From: Colocasia esculenta
Taxonomy: Eukaryota > Streptophyta > Magnoliopsida > Alismatales > Araceae
Length of the DNA: 64,000 nt
NCBI GenBank assembly: GCA_014218235.1
Contig: CM024760.1
Coordinates: 145,157,245-145,221,244 of the forward strand
Reading direction: 5' to 3'
Shown here: piece after piece, positions 43,874 through 54,642 of the stretch
Layout: every line of letters begins with the position of its first letter
Position numbering within the stretch: the stretch's first letter is position 1
The notes under the pieces: model-generated
Told to the model about the DNA's origin: nothing
The model's database searches: none
The model's input: the letters and a program-made list of their open reading frames with translations, nothing else
Translations under genes and position numbers: made by a program

Positions 43874-45205
43874 TCATGTAAATGGTCTTCCCGTTTTTTT
43901 TTTAACGACTAAGTCATCCACATAGCATTCAACTACATCATGAATCATTTCATTGAATATCTTGGTCATGGTTCTTTGATATGTAGCTCCTGCATTCTTC
44001 AAGCCAAAGGTCATTCTTTTGTAATTGAATATACCTTTGGGTGATCTGAAGGCAGTATGATCTTTGTCTTTGATCGCCATTCGGATTTGATTATAGCCTG
44101 AAGACCCGTCCATAAAAGACAAGGCTTCATGGCCGGTGGTCATATCCACCATTGTTTCAGTGATTGGAACTGGAAAATCATCTTTGGGACATGCTTTGTT
44201 TAAGTCCCTATAATCGATGCATATCCGGATTTGACCATTCTTTTTCTTTACTGGGACAATATTGGCGAGCCAGGTCGGATATATGCATGGCTCGATGAAG
44301 TCTACTTCAGAGAGCTTGTCGACTTCAGTATTTACTTTCAGCTCCAGTTCATGCCGCATACGCCTTTGAGATTGTTTGACAGGCTTGGCTGCATGAAGTA
44401 TGGATAATTCATGCTCGACGACTGTTGGCTCCAGTCCCGACATTTCTTTATAGTTCCAAGCGAAACAATCTTGGAATTCCAGTAGGAGAGCTTGATAAGA
44501 TTGCCTCTCTTGTTCATCAAGAGTGGCACTGATGAAGAATGGCCGGGGATCTTCTTGATTCCCGAGATTGAGTTCAATCAATTCATCAATAGTGGTCTGC
44601 CCACCGTCTTCAATATCTTGGGGAGCTGGTTGCAGATCTATGAAATTTTCTTCGTCATCAGAGTTGGCGACGTAGACTTCATAAAGACTTACATCTTCAG
44701 AATTTATGAGTGAAGATTGCCTATTGAATTCTTTCGGCGACTCTTCATTTGATAATTCATTTAGTGAAGCAGAAGTGGTATCTTGAGAACTGGAATTGGA
44801 GCATTCTTGATTATTCTTTGTGCTGCAGACTTCCGATAATATCCCAACAGCATTCACTGTATAGGAGGACTTGGTATCATAACTTAATCCTCTCGTATCT
44901 TTCCCAAAAAATGGAGGTTGTCCTCGGACTTGGGAAGGTTCCCATAACTGCTTGAAGAAATCCCTCCGGGAGGCATCTTGTTCCTGAGGGATGTTCTGCT
45001 TTTTGCACATTTCTTTGATATTTTCTGGCATATCAGCCATTTCTCGTATCGGTTCAAGTTGGTTATTGGCTTTATCTTCCCAACCGAAATCATCTCCTAT
45101 GCATGCTTGAGGGATTAGTTCCCCTTTGCAGAAGAGAATCGGCTTTGACTTTCTTATATTCTTTATTTCTTCTTTTTTTTGATAAGTGACGACGAATGTT
45201 TTCAA
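43874..45205 (-). CDS. Element D pol, linker and N-terminal half of reverse transcriptase
   Basis: 443 codons, open. The first 230 residues are an acidic protease-RT linker (ELIPQACIGDDFGWEDKANN...). RT starts near residue 240 (LLLEFQDCFAWNYKEMSGL). Then come VKKKNGQIRICIDYRDLNKA, LSFMDGSSGYNQIRM, FGLKNAGATYQR and the catalytic YVDDLVVK near the end. A ten-base T-run (43894-43903, A-run on this strand) right after YVDDLVVK shifts the frame and separates this half from the rest of pol. The nonsense codon at 45206 separates it from the protease part in the same frame. Confidence 0.9.
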   Translation of the reverse strand: MKTFVVTYQKKEEIKNIRKSKPILFCKGELIPQACIGDDFGWEDKANNQLEPIREMADMPENIKEMCKKQNIPQEQDASRRDFFKQLWEPSQVRGQPPFFGKDTRGLSYDTKSSYTVNAVGILSEVCSTKNNQECSNSSSQDTTSASLNELSNEESPKEFNRQSSLINSEDVSLYEVYVANSDDEENFIDLQPAPQDIEDGGQTTIDELIELNLGNQEDPRPFFISATLDEQERQSYQALLLEFQDCFAWNYKEMSGLEPTVVEHELSILHAAKPVKQSQRRMRHELELKVNTEVDKLSEVDFIEPCIYPTWLANIVPVKKKNGQIRICIDYRDLNKACPKDDFPVPITETMVDMTTGHEALSFMDGSSGYNQIRMAIKDKDHTAFRSPKGIFNYKRMTFGLKNAGATYQRTMTKIFNEMIHDVVECYVDDLVVKKKTGRPFT

Positions 45206-46630
45206 TCATCGGACACTTTGTTCTTGTTTTAGGGAATGAATTTGCATACAGTTGGGAGGCAAAGGGATGCTCCCATTGATAACTTGACTTATGTGGTCAG
45301 CTTCATAATTGATACTCCATCGTTCTGGGCGGATTGCTTTGCTTTGAGAATTCTTTGCAGGTGATTTGGCAGGGCTTTTGTTTATCACAAACAGCTCGCC
45401 AGTTTCACTGTCTTCATTTGAGCATTTAATTTGCTTACCCTTCCCTTTATTCAGGGCAAAGGGTTGTGGGATTGGCCCTCCAAGATATAAAGGAGCATCT
45501 GTCAAATTGCATTCATCTTCCCGAAACGGGACTTGATCGGCAAAGACTGTATGCTGCTTCCCTTCTTTTGCATATTTGATGCATTGATGGAGAGTTGACG
45601 GAATGACCCCATTTTCATGCAGCCAGGGTCTCCCGAGCAATACTCTGTATGTTGTATTAGCATCAATAATGAAGAAGGTCACCTTGGTGATGAAGTCATC
45701 CAGGGTTAAGTTGACGGTGACCCTTCCGATGGCTTTCTCTGAATTCTGATTGAATCCTGTGATCTTCACATCCTTTACCTTTTGCATATAGGGCATAAGA
45801 TATAGAGATTGAAAGGTCTTGCAGGGCATCAGATTGATGGATGCCCCCTGATCGATCAAGATCCGATTTAATTGAATGCCGTTGATCTTACCCTTCATAT
45901 ATAAGGGACGGTTATGATATGGAGAAGATAGTAGCATATCTTCATCAGTGAAGGTGACGTTTGCCGCCAGGGCTTCATAAGCTTGAGCTTGGAAATTGGC
46001 CATATGAGCTTCATATATTTCTGGTTCTTGGAGTATTTTGACGAGAATTTCTCTCAAGTCTTTACTCCAGACAATCGCTTCCCAGACAGTAATGTTGACG
46101 GGAAGTGATTTCAGTTGCTGAAGAATTTTATCGTCAGCCTCGGCGCGTGTCTGGTCCAACTGGGAAAATTCCCTTGGCAAGGACCCAGAAAGCTCCTTTG
46201 GCTTGACAAGCTTCTTTTGAGAGAGGGAAGCCAATAACTTCTCATTGGGAAGAGGAGGAACGTTGTCCGGCTCATTTGATGAAGCATATGGACTTAGGTT
46301 CCTATCTTCAGACTGGGGAACTATATCGGGCAATCCTTCTTCTTCATCTGAAGGGTCGAAGATATAAGAATCTGCTCGGATTTGAGTTTCGGGCAGAGGC
46401 TTGGATTCTTCGCCATGAAAGAGTATAACCTTGTTTGAATTTGTAATATCTGGGTTCTTGGTAGTGGCAGATGCCGCTCTTTGCCGCCTGCCACGACCCT
46501 TTCCGAAATGGCGATTTGGATTACCTGCAGGCCGACGCTGGTATACGAGCGTTGCTGGTTGACCTCCATCTTGTGCAGTAGTATCAATTGTAGAGGTTTG
46601 CAATTCTTTCGGAGGAGGGATGAACACCAT
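45206..46630 (-). CDS. Element D protease region
   Basis: 474 codons, open, between stops. The N-terminal 170 residues are linker with a GRGRRQRAA basic patch and a FDPSDEEEGLPD acidic patch. A VNITVWEAIVWSKDLREIL helix region, common to this element group, comes next. The retropepsin-like core has NRILIDQGASINLMP, and VLLGRPWLHENGVIPSTLHQ after it. The active site reads D-Q-G instead of D-S/T-G. Element G (62.5-64 kb) has a colinear region, with D-P-G. Confidence 0.85.
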   Translation of the reverse strand: MVFIPPPKELQTSTIDTTAQDGGQPATLVYQRRPAGNPNRHFGKGRGRRQRAASATTKNPDITNSNKVILFHGEESKPLPETQIRADSYIFDPSDEEEGLPDIVPQSEDRNLSPYASSNEPDNVPPLPNEKLLASLSQKKLVKPKELSGSLPREFSQLDQTRAEADDKILQQLKSLPVNITVWEAIVWSKDLREILVKILQEPEIYEAHMANFQAQAYEALAANVTFTDEDMLLSSPYHNRPLYMKGKINGIQLNRILIDQGASINLMPCKTFQSLYLMPYMQKVKDVKITGFNQNSEKAIGRVTVNLTLDDFITKVTFFIIDANTTYRVLLGRPWLHENGVIPSTLHQCIKYAKEGKQHTVFADQVPFREDECNLTDAPLYLGGPIPQPFALNKGKGKQIKCSNEDSETGELFVINKSPAKSPAKNSQSKAIRPERWSINYEADHISQVINGSIPLPPNCMQIHSLKQEQSVR

Positions 46631-47949
46631 TTAGCAAGAGAAGGAGCCGAACATAGAGTCCAACTGCTCCATAGTAATTTCAGCGCCTTCATTGAAGAGA
46701 CTCAAGCTTGGTGAGGGAGGGAGATCCTCCTCTTGTAGTGCTTCATGCTGGACGTGGAGTAGCCAATCCTGGAGCCGTCTCTTTCGCTCGATCTCATCCC
46801 ATGGGATATATTGATCGAGCTTGGGTTTATCAGAGGGCTTGGGAGATACATATTCATCCAGCTCATCAATTAGTTGTTGAAGTCTTTGAACAGTTGATAG
46901 CTGCTGAGGAGCTTCTGCTGTCGCAACATGCTCCATTTGTTTCTTCAATTTTCTTTTCTCATTTCTTCTTCTGTTTTTCTCTCTATTTTTCATTTGTGGA
47001 GCTTCTAATGAGTTTATCACTTCTTGCTCTGGAGATGGCTTGTGAATGTTTTTTCTGCTAGAACGACCCTTGGCGATAGACTTGCCGGGTCTTCTGGAAT
47101 TTCTTGACTTTCGAGGGCCGACAGTGACCCATTCAGCTTCTGAGGCTTGTGCCTGAAAAGTTGAATTAATTGCTTCTTCAACAATTTCAGGAGGGAGTTG
47201 ATGATAGTCATCTATAAACTCCTCAGCTTGCTGCGAGATTGGCTTCGCCGCAGTTTCTTTGATATTCCATTTCTATATTGACACAAACCCATTCTGAATC
47301 GCTCAATATTAGCCTTGCTTCTATGCCGTCCATATCCCAGCTGATGATGGTAATATTCACATATATCTTGATATTGTGATTGGAACTCTGGACTTGGATC
47401 ATACACTTGTGGTGAGGGGGTCAAGAGATTTCCCTCTTGATCAATTACTCCTTCTCGGATTTTTGTTTCGATCCAGTCATGGAGATCCGGGCAATCTTTG
47501 GTAGGATGCATAGCTCTAGAATGATATTCACAATAGACATGTGATTGCTTTTCTCTTTCAGAAGCACAAGGCGCAAGTTTGTGCACCTTTATCAGCTTTC
47601 ACATCTTGAGTTTATCAAATATGAGTTTGGTATCCTCTATGGCAAATGAGCGTCGATCTAGAGGATGCCAGTTATCATACCATTGGCTGGATAAATATGG
47701 ATGCGGCATAGGCGGCTGCCCTTCTAACTCAGGAAGCCCAGATGCATTAATGACATTTACTGAATGAGGTCCAGAATTGTTTGGTTCACTCGGTAATGGC
47801 TGGATATGAGGTTGTGGAGGATTAACCAAGAGCTGACCCATGTTGATCACTCCCAGCTGAATCATCTCTTCCACCTCATCTTTGAACTTTATGCAATCTT
47901 CAATGTCATGGCCCATCACTTGATGATAGGGGCAGTAATTTGATAGCAT
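46631..47949 (-). pseudogene. Element D gag C-terminal part with zinc-knuckle-like modules
   Basis: Open pieces between nonsense codons at 47599 (TGA), 47212 (TAG) and 46631 (TAA), plus a frame change near 47020. Two C-x2-H-x4-H-x4-C-type modules are present: NYCPYHQVMGHDIEDCIKF (from 47940) and VYCEYHSRAMHPTKDCPDL (from about 47540). A further copy lies upstream (see next gag entry). Basic and Gln-rich stretches follow (KNREKNRRRNEKRKLKKQ), then PKLDQYIPWDEIERKRRLQ. These knuckles would bind element RNA. Confidence 0.82.
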
Positions 47950-49770
47950 TTATGCTGGAGCGAGAAATCGCATCCAGCCGGATTGCATGTATAGCCGAAA
48001 GAGAGATAATGTTTCATGTCGAGGGAAGGAATATAACCTTTCCGGCTCAGCGGGATTTGGAGGATCTTGTGGTAGCCATCCGATGGAATCCGTAAATGGT
48101 GACATAAGAGGCAGCTCCGGATATGTTGGTGGATAGGTATAAGCAGGTTGTGGGGCATAGGACCCCTGGGCAGGAACATCCTGATGCCTTTCCATGCTTT
48201 GCATGATTTGGCGCAACTCTTGTTGGCCTTGTTGTAGTTGCTGGAGCTGCATTTGTACTCTTCGCATTGTTTTCCTTGTACCTCGACGCCTGGATCTTGG
48301 CGGAGAGTGGGCTCCAGAAGTATCTTGAGGCGGGTTGCATGAAGGACCAGTCTCAGGGTTATTTGAACTTGTGGCGGGTTCCGCCGTATGTATAATGTTA
48401 ACAGATTGTTCTGGCCAATCCCAAGCATGGGGCTGTGGAGGATCGACCAGACCATTTTGCATAGATATACGGCCTTCTTGAATTATCTTCTGAGCCTCAT
48501 TCTTGAAGACATAGCAATCTTCAATTGCATGCCCCACCATACGGTGATACGGGTAATAATTGGGTTGATTGATTTTGCTGATATCTGCCGGCTTCTTTGG
48601 TGTCGGTAGTAACATTGATTGATTGTCAAGGCAGAGATCAAAGAGCTTTCTGGTATGCTCCTTTTTGAAGGAATAAGGAGCTTTCATACGCTCGGCCAAT
48701 GTAGGCGGAGGTATCTTTGATTCTGGCTTCTTCTTTGAGGTAGTGGGGACCGCTGCCCCCTTTGTTTCATCGCCAGGCAAGAAGTCGACAGTATTAACCT
48801 CTTTCGCCAGCGGATTGCGCTCTTTAGGGAGCTTACCCTTATGAGATATTTGCTCGGCTAAGAACCCTTCAATTTCTGCCACAACAGTATTCAATTGGTC
48901 GAAACTCCTGATATTTGCGGCCAAGAGTCTATCATTAATTGCTGTAATGAGGCCTCTTCGGCAGATAGTTACTGCATCTTGTTGGACGGGAGGGTTGTCG
49001 CATTCCATGCTAAGCCCTCTCCATCTTTGAATGAAGTCGATCGCCGACTCCCCCTTCTTTTGTTTCAGGGAGCATAACTCGGCGAGAGAGACTTTCCTTT
49101 CGGCCGTCTGGAAACAATCATAGAATTTCTTTTGCATATCAGCTCAGTCAGTAACTGAACCGGACTTAAGTTTTGAATACCATTGGAATGCAACCCCCGT
49201 TAGAGAAGTTGCGAAATATCTGAGGAGATATGATTCATCAGATGCGAGATCGCCCATGGCAATTGTATAATGTGCCACATGCTCCCGCGGTGCCCCGTGC
49301 CCATCATATTTAAGCAATTTTGGGACCTTGGGACATGCTTCCGGCAACTTCTTGATTTGATGATATACAGGAAACGGTACAGAATACAAGCCCGTGACCT
49401 GAATACCCTCGCCTTGCTGAGCGAACATATCCTCAACCATCTTCTTTATTTCATGCCGTTGTATGGCAATATTTTGCAGTGCTTCCATTTGAGGAGGCAT
49501 AATACTGGATGGGTCGTTGATATCCGGACCCGTAGCTTGAGGAAGAAGATCGGTTGAAGAAATTGCCGAATTATTTAGTGGGATGAATTCATCCGGATGC
49601 TGGCTTTGTTGTTGATGTTGAATAGAAACCGGCTCTATAGATTGTCGATGGCTTGTAGTCGCCAATCGTCTCATTTTATTGACGAGTGAGGTCATTTCAG
49701 ACCGCCACTGTTGCATGACTTCATATTTATCATCATCCGTCATTGCTTGGAAACTTTCCTTTGTTGGCAA
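47950..49770 (-). pseudogene. Element D gag, capsid part
   Basis: Two open pieces in one frame split by a TGA at 49144 (a Trp is expected: VTD-x-ADMQKKF). The retrotransposon-gag core reads YLLRYFATSLTGVAFQWY, then ERKVSLAELCSLKQKKGES, FIQRWRGLSMECD and ITICRRGL. Near 48560 there is a degenerate first zinc module (YYPYHRMVGHAIEDCYVF, with Tyr in place of the first Cys), and a Gln-rich coil follows (QMQLQQLQQGQQELRQ). Gag forms the particle shell. Confidence 0.9.
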
Positions 49771-50143
49771 GTCGTCGACGGGATGACTAGCAGAGGTAGA
49801 GGGTCCAGTTTCCCCAAATTGAATATTTGTTTCTTCAATGAAGGGAACTTGAGTCCCCTCATTTGAGAACCAACTGGCGGGAGAGCCTGGCTAGATGTGC
49901 CAACTTGCCCACTAGGCTGGCGAGTTCTTCTGGCAAATTGCCTGGTATTGGGATGACCTCTGTAGGAATATTGGGGGTGGCCTCTGCGATTTGTTCTGCG
50001 ACTTCGCCAGATTCCCTCCCAGTAGTATAACATGAGAATATTATAAGCTTGGGCTTTTCCTGAGCTGCCCAAGTAACGCGTCGTCTTTTTGACGGACGGG
50101 TACTGGTGCTGGGAGTTGCCCTCAGCTTATCAAATACTGGGAT
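49771..50143 (-). pseudogene. Broken linker between leader ORF and gag in element D
   Basis: By comparison with element G (58210-58590) this should be continuous coding sequence with a VFDRL-type motif, but stops and frame changes occur. After the leader frame ends at 50144 (SVFDRIS stop), a similar IFDKL reading appears in the same stretch. No intact frame. Confidence 0.6.
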
Positions 50144-51016
50144 TCACGATATACGGTCAAAGACCGATACGCGAGCCTTGGATTGTTGAGTTGGAATTCC
50201 TTTATCCACCCGGGTATTCTCCGGGCCTTGAGGGATATAATTTGATTTTCTGTATACACCTTTCCTTTTCCATCCTCTGGGATGTTCAAATCCAGCATAT
50301 GGAAGAGAGATGTTTTTGATGTTGCTCTTTCTTTGAATCACCTTTGATGCATTTGCTTGATCTTTCTTAAACTTCTGGACTTCCTTTTTGGGAACCCAAA
50401 TTTGTTTAAGCTTGGTAAAATGCCGTGTCTTTTGCTTGACGCCAGCTTTTACCGTGGAATCTTCATGCTTTCTTCGGAACCACCGTAAAGCTGAGAAGCG
50501 GTTCGAGGTTGGAATATTTGGAACAGACCTATCACGGGGAGTGATAGGTGGACTACCGTCAAGGCGCACCTGCAGGCTTTTGACCATAATGGATTTGCCG
50601 GATCTGGAGGTGGCGGCAGACGACCTTTTGCTCTTGTAATGTTTATATTGCCCCTGTTGCGAGGAGGCGGGAGCCACGATGGCAGAAGAAATCATATGGA
50701 CCGAATAGGTCCGAACTTGAGTTGAATGGGGTTTGCCCCCTTTAACAACATCAGTTTTCGAGGGCGTTGAGGTGCCCCTGTTGACAATAGCAGGATGTAC
50801 TTTGGTGTTGGCATGCATCCTGCCATTCTTCTTCATTGATTTATGAAAGGAAGATCTTTGGGCGGCATCCTCCTCCTGATGGGCCGGGACCACTCCCAAG
50901 AAGAAAGGGGAACCGACAACTGCAGGGAAGTCTCCGAACACGATCGGAGTCGCCAGGTAGCCGAACTTGGCGTGGTTGTTGACGACGAGCGGTCCATAAG
51001 TGACGACCATCTTCAA
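50144..51016 (-). CDS. Element D leader ORF (N-terminal module of Gag), uncharacterised
   Basis: 290 codons starting 115 bp after the PBS. The first 45 residues (TYGPLVVNNHAKFGYLA, PIVFGDFPAVVGSPFFLGVV) match the start of the element G ORF at 57471 nearly residue for residue. The rest is basic and Ser/Lys-rich, with a second shared block (SIMVKSLQVRLDGSPP, PRDRSVPNIPTSNRF) and an end VSVFDRIS that is a common gag motif in Tat elements. No signal peptide or catalytic motif is seen. I take it as the N terminus of Gag, split off by stops; the function is unknown. Confidence 0.72.
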   Translation of the reverse strand: MKMVVTYGPLVVNNHAKFGYLATPIVFGDFPAVVGSPFFLGVVPAHQEEDAAQRSSFHKSMKKNGRMHANTKVHPAIVNRGTSTPSKTDVVKGGKPHSTQVRTYSVHMISSAIVAPASSQQGQYKHYKSKRSSAATSRSGKSIMVKSLQVRLDGSPPITPRDRSVPNIPTSNRFSALRWFRRKHEDSTVKAGVKQKTRHFTKLKQIWVPKKEVQKFKKDQANASKVIQRKSNIKNISLPYAGFEHPRGWKRKGVYRKSNYIPQGPENTRVDKGIPTQQSKARVSVFDRIS

Positions 51017-51130
51017 CAGTTTGTGATTTGCCCTTTCGTTTGAGTACCTTCAAGGAAAAATATCAGTATTAGAATTTTCATGAAAATATATGTATGTCTG
51101 ATCCATTTTGCTATGAATGGTGAGAAAAAG

Positions 51131-51148
51131 GTCCCACCGGGCGTGCCA
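51131..51148 (-). other. Primer binding site of element D
   Basis: TGGCACGCCCGGTGGGAC on the minus strand, two bases from the LTR end. The identical 18-mer sits at the same place in element G (57315-57332). The tRNA is not identified from sequence alone. Confidence 0.85.
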
Positions 51149-53605
51149 ATTGTGGACACGGGATTTTTTTTTCCTTTCCTTTCTCTCTCTTTTCTCTTTT
51201 CTTTCTTTCCATTTATTTATTCAAGTACTCATTCATTTTGCATGCTTTGATTTTTTTGTGTTGCGGGGCGTGCCAGCCTGTCTAACAGACAGAAGAAAAG
51301 AGTCCGCTCGATGCGGAGAACGAATTTTTAGGTGTCCGCAGAACGGACGAGTGGGGTGTCCGTGGAACGGACGAGTGCGCCGTTTTTTAATCTGAACTTC
51401 TTGAGTCCTGTGTCTATACTCATCAAGTAATTAGGGTAGTATGTGCTGGACCTCTGTCTCCATCGATCATAATCGATGTTACGTTTACATCGAGTTAAAA
51501 GCTCTTGGTATCATTTAATACCAGTTTTAACCCGAATACCATTCATAGCAAGGATGAGACAATATGCACTTTTTTTAGAAAATCCTAATCATGATATTTT
51601 CCCTTTGTATTACTTTGAAATGCTTTTGCTTGAGTGTTTCATTTTGAAATGATATGACTGCCTCTCCTTTTTTTTTGGAGTTCAAAATATGACCTTGAGA
51701 AAAGAACGAGTATATACCCATAAACCTATTTGAGGTTTCTCTTCCCTTTTTTTTTGAAAAGAGTATCTTGGTTGATTGGAGGTTTTATTTGGAAAATGTA
51801 AGAATTGTTATTATGAACGGGTGTATACCCGCGAATTTATTTTGAGCTTAGAACGTACCGTGAATTGGAGCAGCGCTTCCGTATTAGAAGGATTACTGTG
51901 CCAATTTGTAATATAAGGCCTTTTCACAGTATATTTTTGGGCGGAGTCCCTATTGAGGCAGAACTTCTTTTCTCCTCATTTTTGCTCGTATGAACATGAT
52001 CTTAGAGGACATATGGATATATCTCCATGAGGGTCCTTGTCAAAACGAGATTTCTTTCCGAAAACTACTCACATGGGTATAACTCATTTTGTGAGTATAT
52101 GTATATATTTCTGCTTGGATCACTTGAGCAGAGTCTTTATCCTTCTCTTTTTCCCTTTTTTTTTTTTAGAAATGTATTCATATCAACACAATATTCATGA
52201 GTATGTGAATGTATTTTTCGGCAGAATTTCTGCTTAGGCAGAGTATCCTCATGGAGACCTATTCATATGAACATGTGGTTATATAAACATGCCCTCGGGA
52301 GAACCTTTGCTTAGCCGGAATTTCCCCGAGGAAACATATACATGCATAAGCACAAATTTGCCATCCTATGGATATATTCTCGAGCGGTATCTCTGCTTGA
52401 ACAGAGTTTCCGTCAGGAAGGTATCTCTGCATAGGCGGAGTCTCCTTCGAGAAGTATATTCATATGAATATAAATTTGTGGTTATACGAATATGTACTCG
52501 GGTGGAATTTCCGCTTGGGCAGAGTCTCCTCTAAGAAACATATATATATATATAAACACAAATTCGTGATTATACAGACATGAACTTAGAGGGAGCTTTT
52601 GCCTGGGCAGAATTCTCCTTAAGAAACATACATGTATAAGCACAAATTTGCAATTCCATGGATATATTCTTAGGCAGAGTCTCCGCTTAGGCAGAGTTTC
52701 TTCTAAGAAACATATACATAAGAACACAAATTTGTGAATATACAAATATGTTCTTGGGCAGAATCTCCGCTTGGGCAGAGTCTCCTCTAAGAAACATATA
52801 CATATAAACACGGGTTTGTAGTTGTATGGATACGTTCTTAAAAAGAGATTTTGCTCGGGTAGGGTTCTTCACAAGAAGCATATATGTATAATTACAAATT
52901 TGTAATTTTATGTATATGTTTTTGGGCAGAATCTTTGCTTGGGCAGAGTTTCCTCTAAGAAACATATACATAAGAACACAAATTTGTGAATATACGAATA
53001 TGTTCTTGAGCAGAATCTCCGCTTGAGCAGAGTCTCCTCTAAGAAACATATACATACAAGCACAAAATCCACCATCCCAGAGTCTTGCTCGATGGGCGGA
53101 GAACATATGCATCTAAATGCGCATACCCATAGAGTCTTGCTCAATATGGAGACATTTAGAGCACGAGTATAAGGGTATTTAAATACCGTGTATCCATAGA
53201 GTCTTGCTCGATATGGTTGGTATTTAAACCCCGAAGGAAATCTCACCCACAGAGTCTTGCTCGATGTGGGGGAAGAACCGAGCTAAGATTTTTGAAAGGG
53301 GATGAAGATGATGTCGATGGCGTTTGGAACCGATTCTCCTCCCTCGCCGAACTATTCCGCGCCTTGCTATTGAGCTAGAGAAGGGCTAGTACCTTCGCAC
53401 ACCAAGCAGGGGGATTCGGGGGAACAGATGAGAAAGGGAGTTTTCGGAAGGAGAAATGCTCTTTTCTTTTTTTTTGATTTTTGAACAAGGGATTTTGCCA
53501 GGGCTTCGCCGGGACCTTATGGGGGAGAACCGACTCTCTTTTCACTTGGGGAATAGGGGACCTTTTATAGGGGAAGGTCCCCTTTACATCGCAATGGGGA
53601 GAGCC

Positions 53606-53848
53606 CCAATCGATGGTGACATGGGATTATGTCACCATTTGTTGGGGACTAATCGATGGTGACCTCATATGAGGTCACCATCGGTTAGGGGAGGGGTCCC
53701 CTAACCGATGGTGATTCACCATCGGTTAGAAGGGGAGACCCCTTAACCGATGGTGACATCACTAAGATGTCACCATCGGTTAAGGGCTCCCCTAACCGAT
53801 GGTGACCTTATCATGAGGTCACCATCGGTTAGGGGTCTCCTAACCGAT
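53606..53848. repeat. Palindrome array in the D 5' LTR
   Basis: The same GATGGTGAC / GTCACCATC palindromes as at 33728-34010 but one unit fewer; the first unit here has lost some pairing (CAATCGATGG against CCATTTGTTG). Confidence 0.9.
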
Positions 53849-53899
53849 GGGGGGAAGAGGGGGAGACTTCTATAAATACCCCCCCATGCCCCTTTTTAC

Positions 53900-54193
53900 A
53901 TGGATTCTCTTGTCGGAGGTGCTGGAGATTTTGGTTCTTCTCGGAATTCTGTCCATCGGAAGAGTGATTTTACTAAGCTTCAGAGTCCTTCCTCGAGCTT
54001 GTTCTTGTACTTGTTCTTTGTACTTGGTCTTATAGACCTTGTGCTGCCGGATTTTTTCCGTGTTTACACTTTGAACGGAGAATGTTCTCCCTTGGACTTC
54101 AATTTAACTGGAAGACTTGGCACCATTGTAAGGGCCAGAATTCTCTTGTTGAACTTGGAGAAGAATCCCCGAATAGTCTTGTCATTTAAGTAA
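53900..54193 (+). CDS. 97-codon open frame in the D 5' LTR, unknown
   Basis: The counterpart of 34060-34353: the same length, ATG position relative to the rightward TATA box and hydrophobic middle, with about ten changed residues and no stop. No family is recognised. Confidence 0.35.
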   Translation: MDSLVGGAGDFGSSRNSVHRKSDFTKLQSPSSSLFLYLFFVLGLIDLVLPDFFRVYTLNGECSPLDFNLTGRLGTIVRARILLLNLEKNPRIVLSFK

Positions 54194-54428
54194 CCATGGG
54201 GTCACTTTTAATCATAATTCACTTGGCCTCTTGAGTAGGCTACTTGATTAATCAGCATCCATTGGTAACCATCATCTAAACTTCAAAGTCCAACAACCCT
54301 TTTTACATGGGTTATATGAGCAGTTAACCGCCAAGATAGGTTTCAGCTAATCAGCTCATTGGACCATTATATAATGGACTGTCAAGGTTTCTCCTGGCAG
54401 ACATCCATCACAAATTTACCCTTCAACA

Positions 54429-54642
54429 AGCCCCCCTCCTACAATATGGGGACTGATTTTTCCAGCAGGGTGGGGGGATGAATATGAAGCCACCCGGGGG
54501 CCTACAATGAGGGGGGTGCACCCCCTTTTATAGGGGCTTTGCCCTCCCCTCCTTGCTGCATGCGCAGGAGAAGGAGAGGGGGAGATCCCCCCATTGGTTC
54601 CAATCGGTTTGCATGGAAACCGGTTGGAGGGGAGTGATCCCC
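54429..54642 (-). repeat. Fragment of another Tat-type LTR between D and G
   Basis: It carries a minus-strand TATA box in CCCCTATAAAAGGGGG (near 54510) and palindromes GGGGGTGCACCCCC and AACCGGTTTCCATGCAAACC, the same kind of parts as the promoter area of D and E but of different sequence. It ends where G's LTR begins. Confidence 0.5.

Larger units (their letters stand above)
30648..54428 (-). mobile_element. Element D: 23.8-kb Tat-lineage Ty3/gypsy retrotransposon with an antisense spliced gene
   Basis: On the minus strand, in order: 5' LTR (51151-54428), PBS, leader ORF, gag, protease, RT, RNase H, a second (archaeal-type) RNase H, integrase without chromodomain, a long spacer, an opposite-strand plant mobile domain gene, a polypurine tract (GTGGGGGGCATT, rc of 34589-34600) and 3' LTR (30648-34588). 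Dual RNase H and extra ORFs between pol and the 3' LTR are typical of the Tat lineage. Gag-pol lies mostly in one frame with nonsense codons at 49144, 47950, 47599, 47212, 46631 and 45206, and frame changes near 47020 and 43880. The two flanks do not share a 5-bp duplication. Confidence 0.9.
51151..54428 (-). repeat. 5' LTR of element D (3.28 kb)
   Basis: It carries the same terminal sequences (TGTGGACACGGG ... CCCTTCAACA in plus coordinates) and order of parts as 30648-34588, without the 388-bp duplication. Leftward TATA at 53563-53569 and rightward TATA at 53871-53878. By eye the two LTRs differ at a few percent of positions in the shared parts. To the right of its end, the sequence AGCCCCCCTCC reads as another polypurine tract on the minus strand. 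Confidence 0.9.
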
